From: Circinella minor
Lineage: Eukaryota > Mucoromycota > Mucoromycetes > Mucorales > Lichtheimiaceae
DNA: 64,000 nucleotides
Direction: 5' to 3'
NCBI GenBank assembly: GCA_016758965.1
Contig: JAEPRB010000058.1
Location: forward strand, 120,978-184,977
Every line of letters begins with the position of its first letter. Positions within the stretch are counted from its first letter, which is position 1. The position numbers and the translations under genes were made by a program. The notes under the pieces were generated by a model. It was given only the letters and a program-made list of their open reading frames with translations. It was not told where the DNA came from and searched no databases. Positions 63,357-64,000 of this stretch are shown here, in pieces.

Positions 63357-64000
63357 ATGGACACTCCAACTGCTATCGCAACCAATAACAGATACTGCAG
63401 AAGATGCAAAACTTTTCGGAATGTTGAGTTGTTTGCGGGAAATCAGCGAGATCGTAAAACTTGTGCTATTTGCCGAGGTCGTGATAGTGATGTCGATAAA
63501 CCAGTACCTGAAGATTGGCTCGTTACCCTTGAAGAAGCTTTATTGTTGATTCCATCTCGTTACGATGACCAAGCTGGAAATGGTACAGCAATGCGTGGAG
63601 AGCGAGCTTTCATTGAGTACTCTCTTGATGTATATATACATCTTGATGAAGAATTAATTCAAATGGATGAGGAACATATCTTGGCTCATATTTGTAATGC
63701 GATTGAGGCTCGGGATGGCTATAAATACTACCGAGAATTTACACCAAATCCTTCGCTGAAGTTTGCTCGCTCATTTTGCTGTCGCTGCTCGCAAGATTAT
63801 GATGTTCAACGGCAAGTTTTTAACGATGATCGCCAGCGAATCCACTCCAGAATGGAGACTTATTTGTGCGGTGGTCAAGTGACGGGCGTGATTGACAAAC
63901 GCAACGCGTATGTACATGTCAGTATTGAGCATTCAACTGGTCATCCTGCTCTTCCAGTGTCGACCATGTATAAGGTTAGCGACGAAATCCAGGCCCATAT
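63357..64000 (+). CDS. Divergent transposon-associated cysteine-motif protein, partial
   Basis: Starts at ATG 63357 and stays open to the window end (about 214 codons seen). The N-terminus has two Cys pairs (CRRC and CAIC), consistent with a small zinc knuckle. Later blocks are FCCRCSQDYDV and METYLCGGQVTGVI. From memory, proteins of this kind sit head to head with DUF6729/exonuclease genes in other fungi. Here the two starts are about 130 bp apart and share the intervening promoter. The real end is outside the window. Confidence 0.6.
   Translation, partial: MDTPTAIATNNRYCRRCKTFRNVELFAGNQRDRKTCAICRGRDSDVDKPVPEDWLVTLEEALLLIPSRYDDQAGNGTAMRGERAFIEYSLDVYIHLDEELIQMDEEHILAHICNAIEARDGYKYYREFTPNPSLKFARSFCCRCSQDYDVQRQVFNDDRQRIHSRMETYLCGGQVTGVIDKRNAYVHVSIEHSTGHPALPVSTMYKVSDEIQAH

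Overview
The window looks like a fungal nuclear contig from an early-diverging, zygomycete-type fungus (Mucoromycota, most likely Mucorales). It is strongly AT-rich. Genes are split by many short GT-AG introns of roughly 50-230 bp and are separated by homopolymer-rich spacers. The genes include a Fep1/SreA-type iron GATA factor, RTC4-like and DUF6729-like transposon families, and Crypton/Ndc10-type and MULE relics. The species cannot be fixed from the sequence alone. No rRNA, tRNA or CRISPR array was found by eye.

Layout. About 0.5-31 kb is a conserved housekeeping block: an acidic unknown protein (-), a J-domain membrane protein (-), class II fumarase (+, ten exons), YIF1 (+) converging on a Rab escort protein (-), a 3.2 kb spacer with four consensus iron-GATA sites leading to the two-finger GATA factor (+), a CEP120-like C2-domain protein (-), importin alpha (-), pyruvate dehydrogenase E2 (-), ATP synthase subunit k (+) and a secreted barwin/expansin-like protein (-). 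About 32-37.7 kb is accessory: a 317-322 bp inverted repeat pair brackets a multi-exon gene of a fungal unknown family, which has a 148-bp higher-order tandem array just upstream, followed by a 659-bp MULE-type non-autonomous element with 9-bp target-site duplications. About 38.9-47 kb returns to cellular genes: a TTC39/IML2-like protein (-), an unknown HAX1/Mpm1-like protein (+) and a CUE-domain ubiquitin-binding protein (-).

About 47.4-64 kb is a graveyard of mobile DNA: a decayed DDE transposase, an RTC4-like pseudogene, a MULE transposase relic, and a Crypton/Ndc10-type recombinase relic that is interrupted, probably inside its intron, by a roughly 4 kb element. That element carries an intact DDE transposase with a C-terminal chromodomain and, tail to tail 9 bp away, a broken CRESS-type Rep (HUH nuclease plus SF3 helicase) preceded by a small ORF. 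This combination is the most unusual object in the window. The right end holds a DUF6729/3'-5' exonuclease transposon gene (-, two in-frame TGA codons) with a divergent cysteine-motif partner gene that runs off the window.

Genes that plausibly work together: YIF1 and the Rab escort protein both serve Rab-dependent membrane traffic. Fumarase, pyruvate dehydrogenase E2 and ATP synthase subunit k are central carbon and energy genes. The GATA factor is likely autoregulated through its upstream sites. Exon boundaries were placed by eye; for fumarase, YIF1, subunit k, the barwin-like gene, the CEP120-like gene, the first gene and the HAX1-like gene the exon lengths sum to a multiple of three.
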